A stretch of DNA of 64,000 bases from Orobanche coerulescens (lineage: Eukaryota > Streptophyta > Magnoliopsida > Lamiales > Orobanchaceae). The notes below the pieces were generated by a model. The model did not search any database and was not told the origin of the DNA. It worked only from the letters and a program-made list of their open reading frames with translations. Positions 1-10,067 of the stretch are shown one piece after another; within the stretch, counting starts at the first letter, position 1; the number at the start of each line of letters is the position of its first letter. The DNA lies in the NCBI GenBank assembly GCA_033398695.1, contig CM065817.1, forward strand, positions 64,902,001 through 64,966,000, read 5' to 3'. The position numbers and the translations under genes are program-made.

Positions 1-1097
1 AGAGACGTGGATCGACGAGCTTGCTTTTAACCACTACGGGTTAGATCCGACGGGGTCTCGGTAGGGGTCCACAGAGACGTGGATCGACGGTTAATTGTGG
101 TGCATTTTACAATTGTGACTTAATTATGACATTTCCGGAAACGAGTGCTTTCGAACGGTTTTCATGATTGCATGCATCGACTAAGTGTGTAAGAGGTAAG
201 TTGTTCGTTTGGCTTACTTGGCTAGGATGGCACTAGAGTATTTTGTTGTTTGTTTTGAATCCTTTATTTGTGGATTTTGATGTTGGGAGACGAACCTTGT
301 GGTCATTCTTGTGTACTGTGAGTTGATGAGATTTGGGGCTAAAATCCCAATGGTTTTGTAAAAGTCATTTTACGGATTTGGGGCTAAAATCCCAACGGTT
401 TGGTAAAGTTTATTTTATGGAAAGTAAACCTTTGGGGCGGTGACCCCTTTTGTCTTTTGGATTTTGAAAAGTAAGATTTGATAATCCTAAATCGTTTTCT
501 ATTAAAACTCTCGATGACATTCTAAACTGTTTTTATAAATTTTTCCATTGATTTGTGATCTTTCGATTTTGGAACGTTTTCTCAAATTCTTGCCTCGGGA
601 AGTGCTTTTCGTTTCGTTTGGATCTTTGAGGATCCTTGGTTATTGTTATTCGTGGAATGTGAATTGTATGGCTCGTATTTGCACTTTGTTCTTGCACTAG
701 CAAAATAGTGGAGTTTTGCTAACCCCCGAGTATTCGGGGGGTGGATGTCTGTTTTTGCATTCAGGTTTTGGAGCATAACACAGGGTCGGCACGAAGGATG
801 ATGAAAGATGATCAATACTAATCACATGAGGAACCGTACATCGTGTATTGGTTCAGTTGTACTTTATTTTCCGCTGCTATATTTTTCCCGTTGTACGGGT
901 GTGGTTGTGTTTTGACCCCTGCGTGGGCATGAGTTGTAATCGAGTTGTATGTTTTTATTGAAAGGCCAAATCGGTCTACTGAGTCATTTTAGCCTTAAAG
1001 GCATTGTCGAGATGTTTCATGTTGTTACTAGCCTGGTAGATCCTTGAGGAAAGGTTCTACGGCGTGTAATATCCCTGAGCGGATTGGGGGTGTTACA
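1..1097 (+). repeat. LARD-family LTR, 3' part, cut by window start
   Basis: This is the 3' part of an LTR related to those at 9269-12048 and 40562-43036. From about 430 on it can be followed block by block in those LTRs: the TAATCCTAAAT block, TTGCCTCGGGAAGTGC, the GC hairpin at 721-743, TTTTAGCCTTAAAGGC and the terminus GGGGGTGTTACA ending at 1097. The first 430 bases are diverged. They include a 17-base motif at 1-17 repeated at 73-89, matching in position the tandem duplications of the related LTRs. The LTR abuts gag codons of a Tekay element at 1098, so it was inserted into that gag. Its left half and left TSD lie outside the window, so solo LTR and full element cannot be told apart. Confidence 0.85.
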
Positions 1098-2214
1098 CAG
1101 GGATCCGCAAATAATAATGCAGATCCTAACGTGCCGGGAGTGCTTCAACAGGTGGTTGCCCAGATAAACCAGTTTGCTCAGGTTGTTGATCCCATGCAGA
1201 CGGTGATGGGACAGCAGCATAATAAGGATAATCGGGGAGACAAATGGCTTACTGAGGTGGTCAAATTGCACCCTCCAAAATTTGACGGTTCTGCTGAGAC
1301 ACTTTCTTGGGATCAGTGGCTGAAGGAGTTAGAGAAGATCTTTGCAGGAATTAACTGTCCCGATGACAGAAGGGTTCTGATCACCCAGTATCTTCTGACT
1401 AGGGAGGCTTTCGACTGGTGGGAGGCCATTCGACCTGAGAATCATAATGCTGACTGGATGGAGTTCAAATTAATGATGGAAGCTCAATATTGTCCTCGCC
1501 CAGTTAGAGAGGCCCGAGTCCGGGAGTTTTTCTCACCACAAAATTTAGAGGCATCTGTGACACACGTGATTAAGACTTTTAATCACCAGTTGACTTATTT
1601 GCGCCACTTGGTCAGGACCGAGGCGGAGAGTATTTTCCATTTTGACATGCGGATGAAGCCGGAAATTCAGCAATATATGTCCGGATTTGAATGTACCACC
1701 CTGCGATAGTATCAGAACAAGGCGCTGGCCTATGATATGAAAGACACGGCAGTAGAGAAATCAACGGAAGCAAAGAAGCAGAAAGTGTCTGGCAACTTCA
1801 CGGAGAACAGAAGTGGTGGGGCCCGCAAGGGCCAGTCCTATTTTCATTCATCTAGGAGGCCTCCACATCCTTCTCGAGGTGGAAGGAAGTTCCGAGCAGC
1901 ATCAGCAATTTCAGACGGAACAAAGAAATGTTATAACTGTGGCAAAACAGGGCATGTTCGACGTGATTGTTACGCACCTGCTGTGACCTGCTTCGAGTGT
2001 GGACAGGAAAGACATCGCGCAACGTTCTGTGTAAATGCTACTAGATCTTTTGGTACCCGTACCCCTGCACCGGTTCCGAAGGATACAAGTGTGAACCAGA
2101 TGCAGCAAAGTGGATTCCAGCAGCAGAGTGTTGGGAAAAGAGAGGCGTCCAGCGCTGGGTCCGTTCCTCCGCGTATTTACGAGATGAGGAAGTCAGACGA
2201 TCAGCACACTGCTA
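1098..2214 (+). pseudogene. Tekay gag, truncated and interrupted
   Basis: Gag makes the capsid shell that packages element RNA in the cytoplasm. The frame is open from the LARD LTR junction to a TAG at 1707-1709 and resumes in the same frame to 2321. The capsid-like region (about 1250-1700) has the aromatic and charged pattern of plant gypsy gag, with WDQWL and FDWWE. Two CCHC zinc knuckles follow: CYNCGKTGHVRRDC at 1929-1970 and CFECGQERHRATFC at 1989-2030, both with all four metal ligands. A basic Arg/Gly-rich linker precedes them, as expected for nucleocapsid RNA binding. The start is lost because an LTR is inserted upstream. Broken by one stop and by the insertion. Confidence 0.88.
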
Positions 2215-2562
2215 TCGCATCAGGTACGATTCAGATCCTTTTGCAACCTGTCAGTGTCTTATTCGATTCAGGGGCTACGCATTCTTTCATATCTTTGAAC
2301 TGTGTTAATCGTTTGAAATGAGCCTTATGTTGTGGGGTTACCGAGCGGAAAGAAAATTGTGGGAACCCTAGAAACTAGAGATTTTCCAGTGTATATAGGA
2401 GGAATGGATTGGCCATCAAATCTTATTGTAGTCGACATCCAAGGCGACGATTTAATTCTCAGAGACGATTGGCTCAACCGTTATGGAGCTATTTTGAATT
2501 ACCGAAAGAGAGTCATTTCTATCATTGCTGATGACGGGTCTGAGCATTTATTCAAAGGATAG
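2215..2562 (+). pseudogene. Tekay aspartic protease, frameshifted
   Basis: This retropepsin would cut the Gag-Pol polyprotein. The active-site motif DSGATH begins with the catalytic Asp codon at 2265-2267, in the gag frame. That frame stops at 2319-2321, and the C-terminal half continues in the pol frame from 2332. There the second family signature (ILRDDWLNRYGAI, a variant of the usual ILGMDWL) is visible. The frame change inside the fold is therefore a lesion and not a programmed gag-pol shift, since plant Tekay elements normally use one gag-pol frame. A further in-frame stop (TAG) lies at 2560-2562. Confidence 0.85.
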
Positions 2563-4020
2563 AGACCGGGAAGCTCAGGAAAATTGATTAAGGCCATGAA
2601 AGCAGTTAAATTGCTAAAGCAGGGTTGTTACGGGTTTTGGTGTTATGCTATGAAGAAAGAAGAAGAAATCGAGCTCGCATCTATTCCAGTGGTGAACGAA
2701 TTCTCAGATGTATTCCCCGACGAACTACCTGGGTTCCCTCCGCGGAGAGAAGTAGAGTTCAATATCGAATTAGATCCTGGAGCTGCTCCTATTTCCAGAG
2801 CACCATACCATATGGCGCCAATCGAGATGTATGAATTAAAGAAGCAGCTGGAGGAATTATTGCAGAAGGGTTACATTCAACCTAGCGTTTCTCCTTGGGG
2901 AGCACCCGTTCTCTTTGTCCGGAAGAAAGATGGATCCCTCTGACTATGTATTGATTACAGAGAGCTAAACAAGGTGACGATCAAGAACAAGTATCCTATA
3001 CCTCGGATTGACGACTTGTTTGTTCAACTGCAAGGGGCTAGAGTATTATCGAAGATTGACTTGCGATCAGGATACCATCAGTTAAGAATTAAGGAATCAG
3101 ATATACCGAAGTCTGCTTTCAGATCCCGGTATGGGCATTATGAATTCGTGGTGATGCCATTCGGACTCACCAATGCTCCTGCGGTATTTATGCAATTTAT
3201 GAATCGAGTATTCTTAGAGTACTTGGATAAATTTGTGGTAGTCTTCATCGATGACATCTTGATCTATTCAAAATACACAGAGGAACATGTGGAGCATTTG
3301 CGTATCGTTTTGAGCACTTTAAGGAATGAACAGCTTTATACGAAACTTTCTAAATGTGAGTTCTGGCTTAAGGAAGTAACCTTCCTTGGGCATGTGATAT
3401 CAGCTGATGGAGTTCAAGTAGACCCGAAGAAAGTCGAGGCGATCTTAGAGTAGGAATCCCCCAATAATGTGAAAGAAGTCCAGAGTTTCTTGGGACTTGC
3501 TGGATATTATCGCCGTTTTGTAGAAGGATTTTCCAAAATCGCTCGTCCACTTACTCAGCTGTTACAGAAGACTCAAAAATACGTGTGGAATGAGAAATGC
3601 CAGGCGAGTTTTGATGAACTTAAGAGAAGACTGACAACAGCGCCTATACTAGCGTTACCAGATGGAACGGATGGATTCATGGTATATAGCGACGCTTCAA
3701 ATCAGGGTCTGGGATGTGTATTGATGCAAAAGGATAGGGTGATTGCCTATGCCTCTCGATAGTTGAAACCTTACGAGGTTAATTACCTGACTCATGATCT
3801 GGAGTTAGCCGCTGTAGTTTTTGCTCTAAAAATTTGGCGACATTACTTGTACGGAACTCGTTGTCAGATTTTCACAGATCATAAAAGCCTCAAGTATATT
3901 TTCAGTCAGAAGGAATTAAATATGAGGCAGAGAAGGTGGTTGGAATTAATCAAGGATTACGACCTGGAGATTCTTTATCATCCAGGCAAAGCGAATGTGG
4001 TTGCTGATGCATTGAGCCAT
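2563..4020 (+). pseudogene. Tekay reverse transcriptase and RNase H, with stops
   Basis: This region encodes the RT and RNase H that copy element RNA into DNA. The lead-in VFPDELPGF and the MAPIEMYELKKQ block mark the start of RT near 2710. LTNAPAVFM follows, then the polymerase motif FIDDILIYS with the paired Asp codons at 3250-3255. RNase H has the first Asp in VYSDASNQG (about 3690), Glu in LELAAVVFA, and Asp in TDHKSLKY. Nonsense codons interrupt it at 2941 (Arg CGA to TGA), 3451 (likely Trp to TAG) and 3760 (Gln CAG to TAG). Otherwise the frame is kept, so it decayed mainly by point mutation. Confidence 0.92.
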
Positions 4021-5586
4021 AAACCTGTTTCTCTTCAAGCATTAGAAGTGCTTACATCCCAAACCAACATTCAACGAGAACTAATTCGTGAAGGAATTGA
4101 AGTGTGGTCGCAAGGGGTCCAAGGGCAATTGTGTGTGATGGAACTAACTTCATCGTTGGTGAAAGAAGTCAAAACTAAGCAGTTGGATGATTCTCTGATT
4201 CTTCGATTATGTGACGAAGTGAGCAAAGGGAAGGCCCCAGGATTCGTGATACAGGATGATGGAGTTCTGAGATTTCAGAGTCGACTTTGCATTCCCAATG
4301 ATGATGCTTTGAGATGGACAATTCTGAAGGAAGCTCACAGCGCGCCCTACTCTATTCACCCGGGCAGCAGTAAGATGTATAAGGATTTAAAACAAAACTT
4401 CTGGTGGGGAAATATGAAGAAAGACGTAGCAGAATACGTTTCGAAGTGTTTGACTTGTCAGCAGGTTAATATTGAACATCAGAGACCTACCGGAATGCTG
4501 AAACCACTTCCGATCCCTGAGTGGAAGTGGGAGGATATATCGATGGATTTTCTCACCAGTATGCCAAGGACCAAAACAGGAATGAATATGATTTGGGTGA
4601 TAGTTGATCGACTAACCAAGTCAGCTCATTTCCTGGGTATTAAAGACACTTGGGGACCAGAGAAATTAGCACGAGTGATTATTACAGAGATAGTCCGATT
4701 GCATGGAACGCCAAAGACCATTATTTCGGATCGAGATGGCCGCTTCGTGTCGCACTTTTGTAAGGCAGTTCATAGGGCTTTGGGGACCGAGCTGAACTTT
4801 AGCACGGCTTATCATCCTCAAATGGACGGTCAGTCCTAAAGGACTATACAAATAGTAGAAGACATGCTTAGAGCTTGTGCCTTGGATTGGTCAACTGATT
4901 GGGAAGTTCATTTGCCCTTGATTTAATTTACCTACAACAATAGTTGGCATGCTTCTATTAGGATGGCACCATTTGAAGCTTTATACGGGAGAAGATGCTG
5001 GTCACCCTTGTACTGGGATGATTCTTCGGACTTGATCGGGACGGAACCGGAATTAATAGTCCAGACTCAAGAGAAGATAGCTTTGATTCGGGAAAGACTG
5101 TTGACTGCCCAGAGTCGACAGAAGTCTTATGCAGATGCGCATCGTCGCCCACTAGAGTTCGACGTTGAGGACCACGTATTATTGAAGGTGTCTCCTACAC
5201 GAGGAATTTTCCGTTTTGGGAGAAAAGGTAAGCTAAGTCCGAGATATATCGGACCATTCGAGATCCTCGAGAGAGTTAGGGATTTAGCATACGGGGTGGA
5301 CTTACCACCATCGCTGAGTCATGTTCACAACGTGTTTCACGTATCTCAATTGCGAAAGTATGTACCAGATCCCAATCATATTATTGATTTCGACGAGATC
5401 GAGATAGCTAATGACGGCACCTTCGAAGAGAGACCAATCAAGATACTCGAGAGTCGAGTCAAACAGTTGAGGAATAAACCGATCTTCTTGGTAAAAGTTC
5501 AGTGGTCTCGACATGGAGTCGAAGAAGCAACTTGGGAGACGGAGGAGAGTATGAAGTCGAGATACCCGGAATTGTTTTCGTTTTAA
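4021..5586 (+). pseudogene. Tekay integrase with C-terminal chromodomain; catalytic Glu is a stop
   Basis: Integrase inserts the cDNA, and the chromodomain is thought to steer it to heterochromatin. The zinc-binding HHCC part lies at about 4354-4460 (HPGSSKMY to CLTCQQ). The catalytic core has D1 at 4546-4548 (SMDFLTS) and D2 at 4729-4731 (SDRDGRF). The third residue of the DDE triad, 35 codons further on, is a TAA at 4837-4839 in the normally conserved DGQSER motif. Another TAA lies at 4924-4926. The C-terminal domain ([26 protein letters not shown]) leads to a chromodomain ending WETEESMKSRYPELF, which places the element in the Tekay branch. The natural stop is at 5584-5586. Confidence 0.92.
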
Positions 5587-5604
5587 ATTTCGGGTCGAAA
5601 CTTC

Positions 5605-5621
5605 TTTTTAGAGGGGTTGTA
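5605..5621 (+). other. Polypurine tract of the Tekay element
   Basis: A purine run (TAGAGGGG preceded by a T tract) lies between the end of pol and the LTR start TGTAATG at 5622. This is where plus-strand priming would occur. The run is short and imperfect, in keeping with a decayed copy. Confidence 0.65.
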
Positions 5622-5767
5622 TGTAATGCGCGGATAAATGGTGTATTTACCTTGTACTCGACCTTGTATTATTTCGACTTCGTGATGTTATTAATCGTAG
5701 AATGGTTTCCCGTATTTGTACCCTTACGTTTTTATATCTTCAACATTGCATGCATGGTTCTGCATGT

Positions 5768-6163
5768 ACTTACGTACGCTACGGACTTGCGCTTAACGTA
5801 CGCTTAGTCTGCTGTGTAACGTACGTTATGTGTTGAGCTTAACGTACGTAAGCTCAGTCAAGTCAAGATCCGACAAGGGTCAGCGTGTGGGGTCCGGAGG
5901 AAGATTCGTGGAGATTGCCAGCATGACCTGGACGGTTTTTCAACACATTCAAGTCAACGGCTTAGCGTACGCTAGGAGAGATTTTTAATGTACGCTAAGG
6001 TCCTATGTGTTACGTACGTAACACCTATAGCCTAACGTACGTAAGCGTATGCGAGAAACAGTCCAGTGAGCTCTGGCCGAGCATTAACGCACGCTAATGT
6101 TCTAGTATAGCGTACGCTAACCATGTTACGTACGTAATGGGCGTTGGTTAACGTACGTAATGG
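5768..6163. repeat. Array of CGTACG-centred palindromes in the LTR
   Basis: About a dozen short palindromes with the core CGTACG or one-base variants lie in 400 bases. Examples are CTTAACGTACGTAAG near 5838, CTTAGCGTACGCTAGG near 5960, GTGTTACGTACGTAACAC near 6007 (a perfect 18-base palindrome) and TTAACGTACGTAA near 6150. Spacing is irregular, so this is not a simple tandem repeat. The array ends 10 bases before the TATA box. Confidence 0.9.
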
Positions 6164-6172
6164 ATTAAAATC

Positions 6173-6181
6173 TATTTATAG
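6173..6181 (+). promoter_or_regulatory. Predicted LTR TATA box
   Basis: TATTTATAG lies directly after the palindrome array, in the place a U3 promoter is expected. A splice-donor-like AAG|GTATGT follows about 185 bases downstream. Sequence-based prediction only. Confidence 0.55.
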
Positions 6182-7392
6182 AACCCGACCCTCATCTCAT
6201 TTCCCACTCTTCCCTTGGCCAATTTTTGTGTTCTTGAGACTATCCCTCACCTCATATTCCTCATATCATCATGTACATCCGTTTTTGGGGAGCCTAAACC
6301 GTGTGAGTTGGTGATAAAGCTTCCGGTGAAGAGTTTATTCAAGATTTTCTCTGTCTTTTAAGGTATGTTAACTCTACACCAAGATGAAGACTTTGTTCTT
6401 AGTTGTATTATAAGCTTCTTCCTGAGATTATTAAGCTTGTTTCATCATAATGAATCCAATACCATGTTTGAAAGGATTGTATTGGTTGAATTAAGGTTTC
6501 CATGGTTAGAGTTGAGCCATAATCTTCACCAACCTTAAGGATGAAATTTCTGAGATTGAACACACCTTGATGATCCTTTCGTAACACTCTTTTTATGAAT
6601 AAATGTAAGGATTGCACCCGTGTTTAATGAATTTGTGAAGTTGTACATAGAGTGTGTTCGATTATAATACTTACCTTGATGAACTTGTGTAAATCTTCTT
6701 AGAGGAGTAGAACCTTGAAAGGATTATTGGAACAACCTTTTTAATGAAGAAATTGTAAGAAAATCACCCACGGAAGAACAAGAATCGTAGAGACGAATTA
6801 GCCTAGAACTAGAACGAACATGATTATCTCATAATACTCGATTTAGCCACCGAATCGAACCTTCGAGTAAGAATCGGAATTTGAGTTTGGATTTTGGAAC
6901 ATAATGATATGATGAATGTTCTTGAAACTTTAGATGCCAACCTTGTGTTCCACTACCATCTCATGAATTCGCAAGTCTTTTTCCAAGCGTAGTACTCGTC
7001 GGAAAATAGGACCGAGAATCGATTTTCCATAATCGATAATTCGTTTATAACTTTAGACGTTCGGGACTCATACGTAAGTTTCGGGAAGATTTTTGAAATT
7101 CTTGTTATTCCCTTGTACAAGGTGATAGATCGAGGGGCGGCGACCTTCGGACGAGTGATATTCATGGGAGTATTTAAATCCTTGCCGTCTTGAGGCAAGT
7201 ATCGTATTTTAAACTTATTGATATTATATTGTTGATCATGTGTACGATCTAGTCGTGTTGTTGAACATGAGATTAAATTCCTTGAGTTGTCATGAGAATT
7301 GTTAATGGTTCCTTGATTGTTCACGTCGATGAACGTGTTGATTTGCATATGTGTATGCATACTTGTAATGTTTATGTTGTAAATGATCCGAG

Positions 7393-7572
7393 GGGATCAT
7401 GAGGATCTATGCTAATGGCGTTGGATCGAATGTCCACCATGTGTTGGTCTGACGGGATCATCATGGGGATCTATGCTGAGGGCGCTGGATCGTTGGACGA
7501 GTTTTCCACCATGCGTTGGTCCGACGGGATCATCATGGGGATCTATACTGAGGGCGCTGGATCGTTGGATTA
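7393..7572 (+). repeat. Tandem repeat in the LTR, about 2.5 copies of 61-72 bp
   Basis: The block beginning GGGATCATCATGGGGATC recurs with starts at 7393, 7454 and 7526. It is followed each time by CTATGCT.A.GGCG.TGGATCG and, in the first two units, by a CCACCATG.GTTGGT stretch. It sits between the promoter and the terminal hairpin, like the tandem duplications of the LARD LTRs. Confidence 0.85.
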
Positions 7573-8037
7573 TCCTGTAATATGTTGATGGAATCATGAG
7601 GATTCGCATCATTGGATTCCAGTAATGGGAGTCCGTTTTGTATGTTTTATGATGCATTGATGATTTATGTATTACGATACTTGTACTAGCATTGTTTTGC
7701 TAACCCCTTTGGGGGTGGATATTTGTTTTGATGTTCAGGTAGCCGAGGAGCGGGGAAGCAGCCACAATACCGACATGACGATGAAGTGGCTCAGTGGTGT
7801 GAATTATGTTATCTTGTTTTTATGGTCATTTTCCAGTACTCGAGTACGCTTATGTTGTTGATGTTTTGGAGATGTTTTGTATTATTAAACTCAACTGAAT
7901 TGTCGAACGAGTTTTAAACTTCTTTTACATTAATGACACTTTAGTATTATTTCCGTATTTCTCATTTTAGCCTTGTAAATTCTTATACAAAAGGATTTAC
8001 GGTGCTGTAATTATTCCGAATATATCGGGGTGTTACA

Positions 8038-8886
8038 ACATCAAGGTTGTAATGTGACAATAAAGAATCGATTCCATCTTTGAGAGTTTGTGCCATAGTG
8101 TCACGTACATGAACAAGTCCAAAAAAATGCTCTATAATTAAGCCCTCTTTATTAACAAATCTCAAAACAACATACATTTGTTCTTTGTGAGACTGATCTA
8201 GTGCTTCGTCAACGAGTAAACAAAACCTTCCCCCACCGATCTCTTCACAAATGATTCGTCTCACCTTATTTGAAATAATATTCAAAATTTCCTTTTGAAT
8301 CATCGGTGAGGTATATGATGCATACTTGGGAGCACGACAAAATAACTCTTTAAGTCCGGTGCTAAACTCCCCAAGTGCTTCCAACATTTCAAGAAAATTT
8401 CCCTTGTTAATGGAATTTGGTTTTTCGTTGTGGCCTCTAAATGCAACCGCTTGGAAGGCACACTAATGAACAGAAAAAATAGAAGCCGACAATCTCAATC
8501 TGTTTTTCTCACGCTCTTCGGTTGTAAACTTCTCAAACACATTTCGTATATCTTGTGCCTCATTCAACAAATCACCTCATCCCTTCTGTGCAACATTGTG
8601 GAAAGATGTACATTAGGTTCCCATATGCATCAATAAGACACATTTTTTCCCACCCACTTTTTTCCAATTTTGAAACCCATCTATAGTAAATGCTTGTTGA
8701 CCATAGTATCCGAGTCCAGATGGCTTGTTAAATAAAAAATATGGGAAACAAAAAGGTGCATCTAAACTTTGTGAATATTCAAGTCAAGGATATAACTTAA
8801 ACCACGAAGCTTGAAAACTACGTTTATCTGTTTCTGGCCCAAATTTGGAAAGACGGAAAGTGTTGGTTGAAGAGGACCAAGATTCA
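8038..8886 (-). pseudogene. hAT transposase-like (DUF4371/ZMYM1-like) protein, middle part
   Basis: Read from 8886 down, the sequence begins in the LGPLQP motif of TTF-zinc-finger hAT proteins and passes through a WLEYS-like block and FQNWKKVGG. It continues into the DUF4371 region, with FRGHNEKPNS, FCLLVDEALDQSHKEQM and FFGLVHVRDT, and breaks off after SHYNLDV at the LTR junction. The last part, from about 8387 to 8038, is open. The earlier part has a frame change near 8840, a Trp-to-TGA stop in the WLEYS block and further breaks between 8400 and 8640. Many plants keep domesticated genes of this family, but the insertions and stops make this one dead. Confidence 0.82.
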
Positions 8887-9268
8887 TGTAACACCCCAAA
8901 CTAAGCGGATATTACAGTGCCGTAGATCCCCGACTGGGACCCACCAGGCAAATGAAAATGAATGAATTACACAGGATAAATGTAGTACCGAACCACAATA
9001 CAACAATAATTACTCCGATGAGGAGTTTAGTTACAACACACCAGGACAATACCGAATACAAGTGTATTTTATATGAAGATAAAATACACAACACTGAATG
9101 AAACGGAGTATCCAAATGAAAGTCTGCAGCGGAAAATAAAGGACAATAACATGAATAACTGAAAGATCGGGCCCCCCTACTAGTATCACTGGGACTCCTC
9201 GCCGTCAACATGCTATTCCCGTGCTTTTGCCTTGCCAAGACCTGAAAAACAAAATCCCCAGCCGGGGT
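8887..9268 (-). repeat. 3' LTR of the minus-strand Tekay element, outer fragment
   Basis: These 382 bases match 24316-24690 of the partner LTR: terminus TGTAACACCCCAAACTA, the GATGAGGAGTTTAGTTAC block, CCGTCAACATGCTATTCCCG and the GC hairpin CCCCAGCCGGGG at about 9257-9267. The LARD is inserted immediately after the hairpin, and GGGGT (9264-9268) is its left TSD. The rest of this LTR continues at 17453. Confidence 0.9.
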
Positions 9269-9954
9269 TGTAATATCCGCAATTTTCGATTTCCGGTAAT
9301 TTCTTTTTTTTCGACGGAAGTCTGTTTTGACGACTCGCTCATGTCCGTTTCGTCATTCTGAGAATGATTAATTCTACACTTTTTGACATCCGAGTTCGTT
9401 TCGGTGTCGTTTCGTTGAGTTCTGTGCTTTTTAGCGACTTTTCCGCACTTGAGTTCGATTCTTGCGAATCTCGACCAAGCTATTGTTTGAGTTTCCGCAA
9501 GTCCGTTTAACTTTGTTAGGCGTGTTGTGAACTTCGGTTTGGTTATTCGATCACGTATCGTGATTTTCGGGCATTTGGGCCATTTTCGTAATTTCCCAAA
9601 GTTTGGGGTAATTACCTTCCGTTGTCGAATTTCGAGCCTTCGGGTGGTCGGAATTGTGTGTCCTACTAGCTCTTAGATTCGTCTTTGTGAGTACTTCGTA
9701 ACCATATCTTCGGTTCGTATTCAGGTTCGGGTTTCGGTGTCGTTTTGTTGAATTCAGGATTACTAAACGACTTTTCTAAGTATGAGTTCGTCTTTGTTAG
9801 ATCACCATTAATTTTTGGTGACTCCAAAAATTATAAATCTTTGCAATATTATAGAATATCGAGTTAGCTTTCCAATGGTTCAAACGGTGAGTCAATCGGA
9901 GTCCGGACGAGAGAGTTATGGTCGTTTCGATTTTGGCGAGCACTTCCAGGAGCC

Positions 9955-10045
9955 TTTCGGCCGATAGGGGGGTCGATAGACTCTACTGCCTACATTCAGT
10001 ATGGCTATCGGTTGGGCCTATCGGCCGATAGGCCGGCCGATAGGT
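9955..10045. repeat. CGGCCG-centred palindromes in LARD LTR
   Basis: CTATCGGCCGATAG at 10018-10031 is a perfect 14-base palindrome. Further copies or half copies (TTCGGCCGATAGG, GGCCGGCCGATAGG) lie on either side. The same cluster recurs in the 3' LTR at about 15363-15450. It ends about 15 bases before the TATA box. Confidence 0.88.
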
Positions 10046-10060
10046 CCTGCTGTGTTACAC

Positions 10061-10067
10061 TATAAAT
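10061..10067 (+). promoter_or_regulatory. Predicted LARD TATA box
   Basis: TATAAAT directly follows the palindromes; the matching site in the 3' LTR is at 15462-15468. A splice-donor-like AGAG|GTAAG lies about 190 bases downstream in both LTRs. Confidence 0.6.

Larger units (their letters stand above)
1098..8037 (+). mobile_element. Ty3/gypsy chromovirus (Tekay/Del type), 5' end missing
   Basis: This stretch holds most of gag, all of pol and the complete 3' LTR of a Tekay-like Ty3/gypsy element in the order gag-protease-RT-RNase H-integrase-chromodomain-PPT-LTR. The 5' LTR, PBS and start of gag lie beyond the LARD LTR that interrupts gag, outside the window. Pol is one frame from 2332 to 5586 broken by in-frame stops at 2560, 2941, 3451, 3760, 4837 and 4924. 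Gag has a stop at 1707, and a frame change lies near 2320. The 3' end joins hAT coding sequence at 8038, which shows the insertion target. Several stops fit loss of methylated C (CGA to TGA, CAG to TAG, TGG to TAG), as expected of a silenced copy. Confidence 0.9.
5622..8037 (+). repeat. 3' LTR of the left Tekay element (2416 bp)
   Basis: Starts TGTAATG after the PPT and ends GGGGTGTTACA at 8037, so it has the TG...CA ends and short inverted termini of the group. In order it holds a palindrome array (5768-6163), a TATA box (6173), a splice-donor-like AAG|GTATGT (GT at 6363-6364), a tandem repeat (7393-7572), a GC hairpin CCCCTTTGGGG (about 7704-7714) and the block TTTTAGCCTTG near the end. No coding sequence is seen. 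The flanking bases 8038-8042 (ACATC) would be the right TSD; the left one is outside the window. Confidence 0.88.

Noticed and set aside
2215..2332. Programmed gag-pol frameshift in the left Tekay element
   Set aside because: The frame change falls inside the protease domain after the DSGATH motif, which no functional shift would do. It is better read as a lesion.
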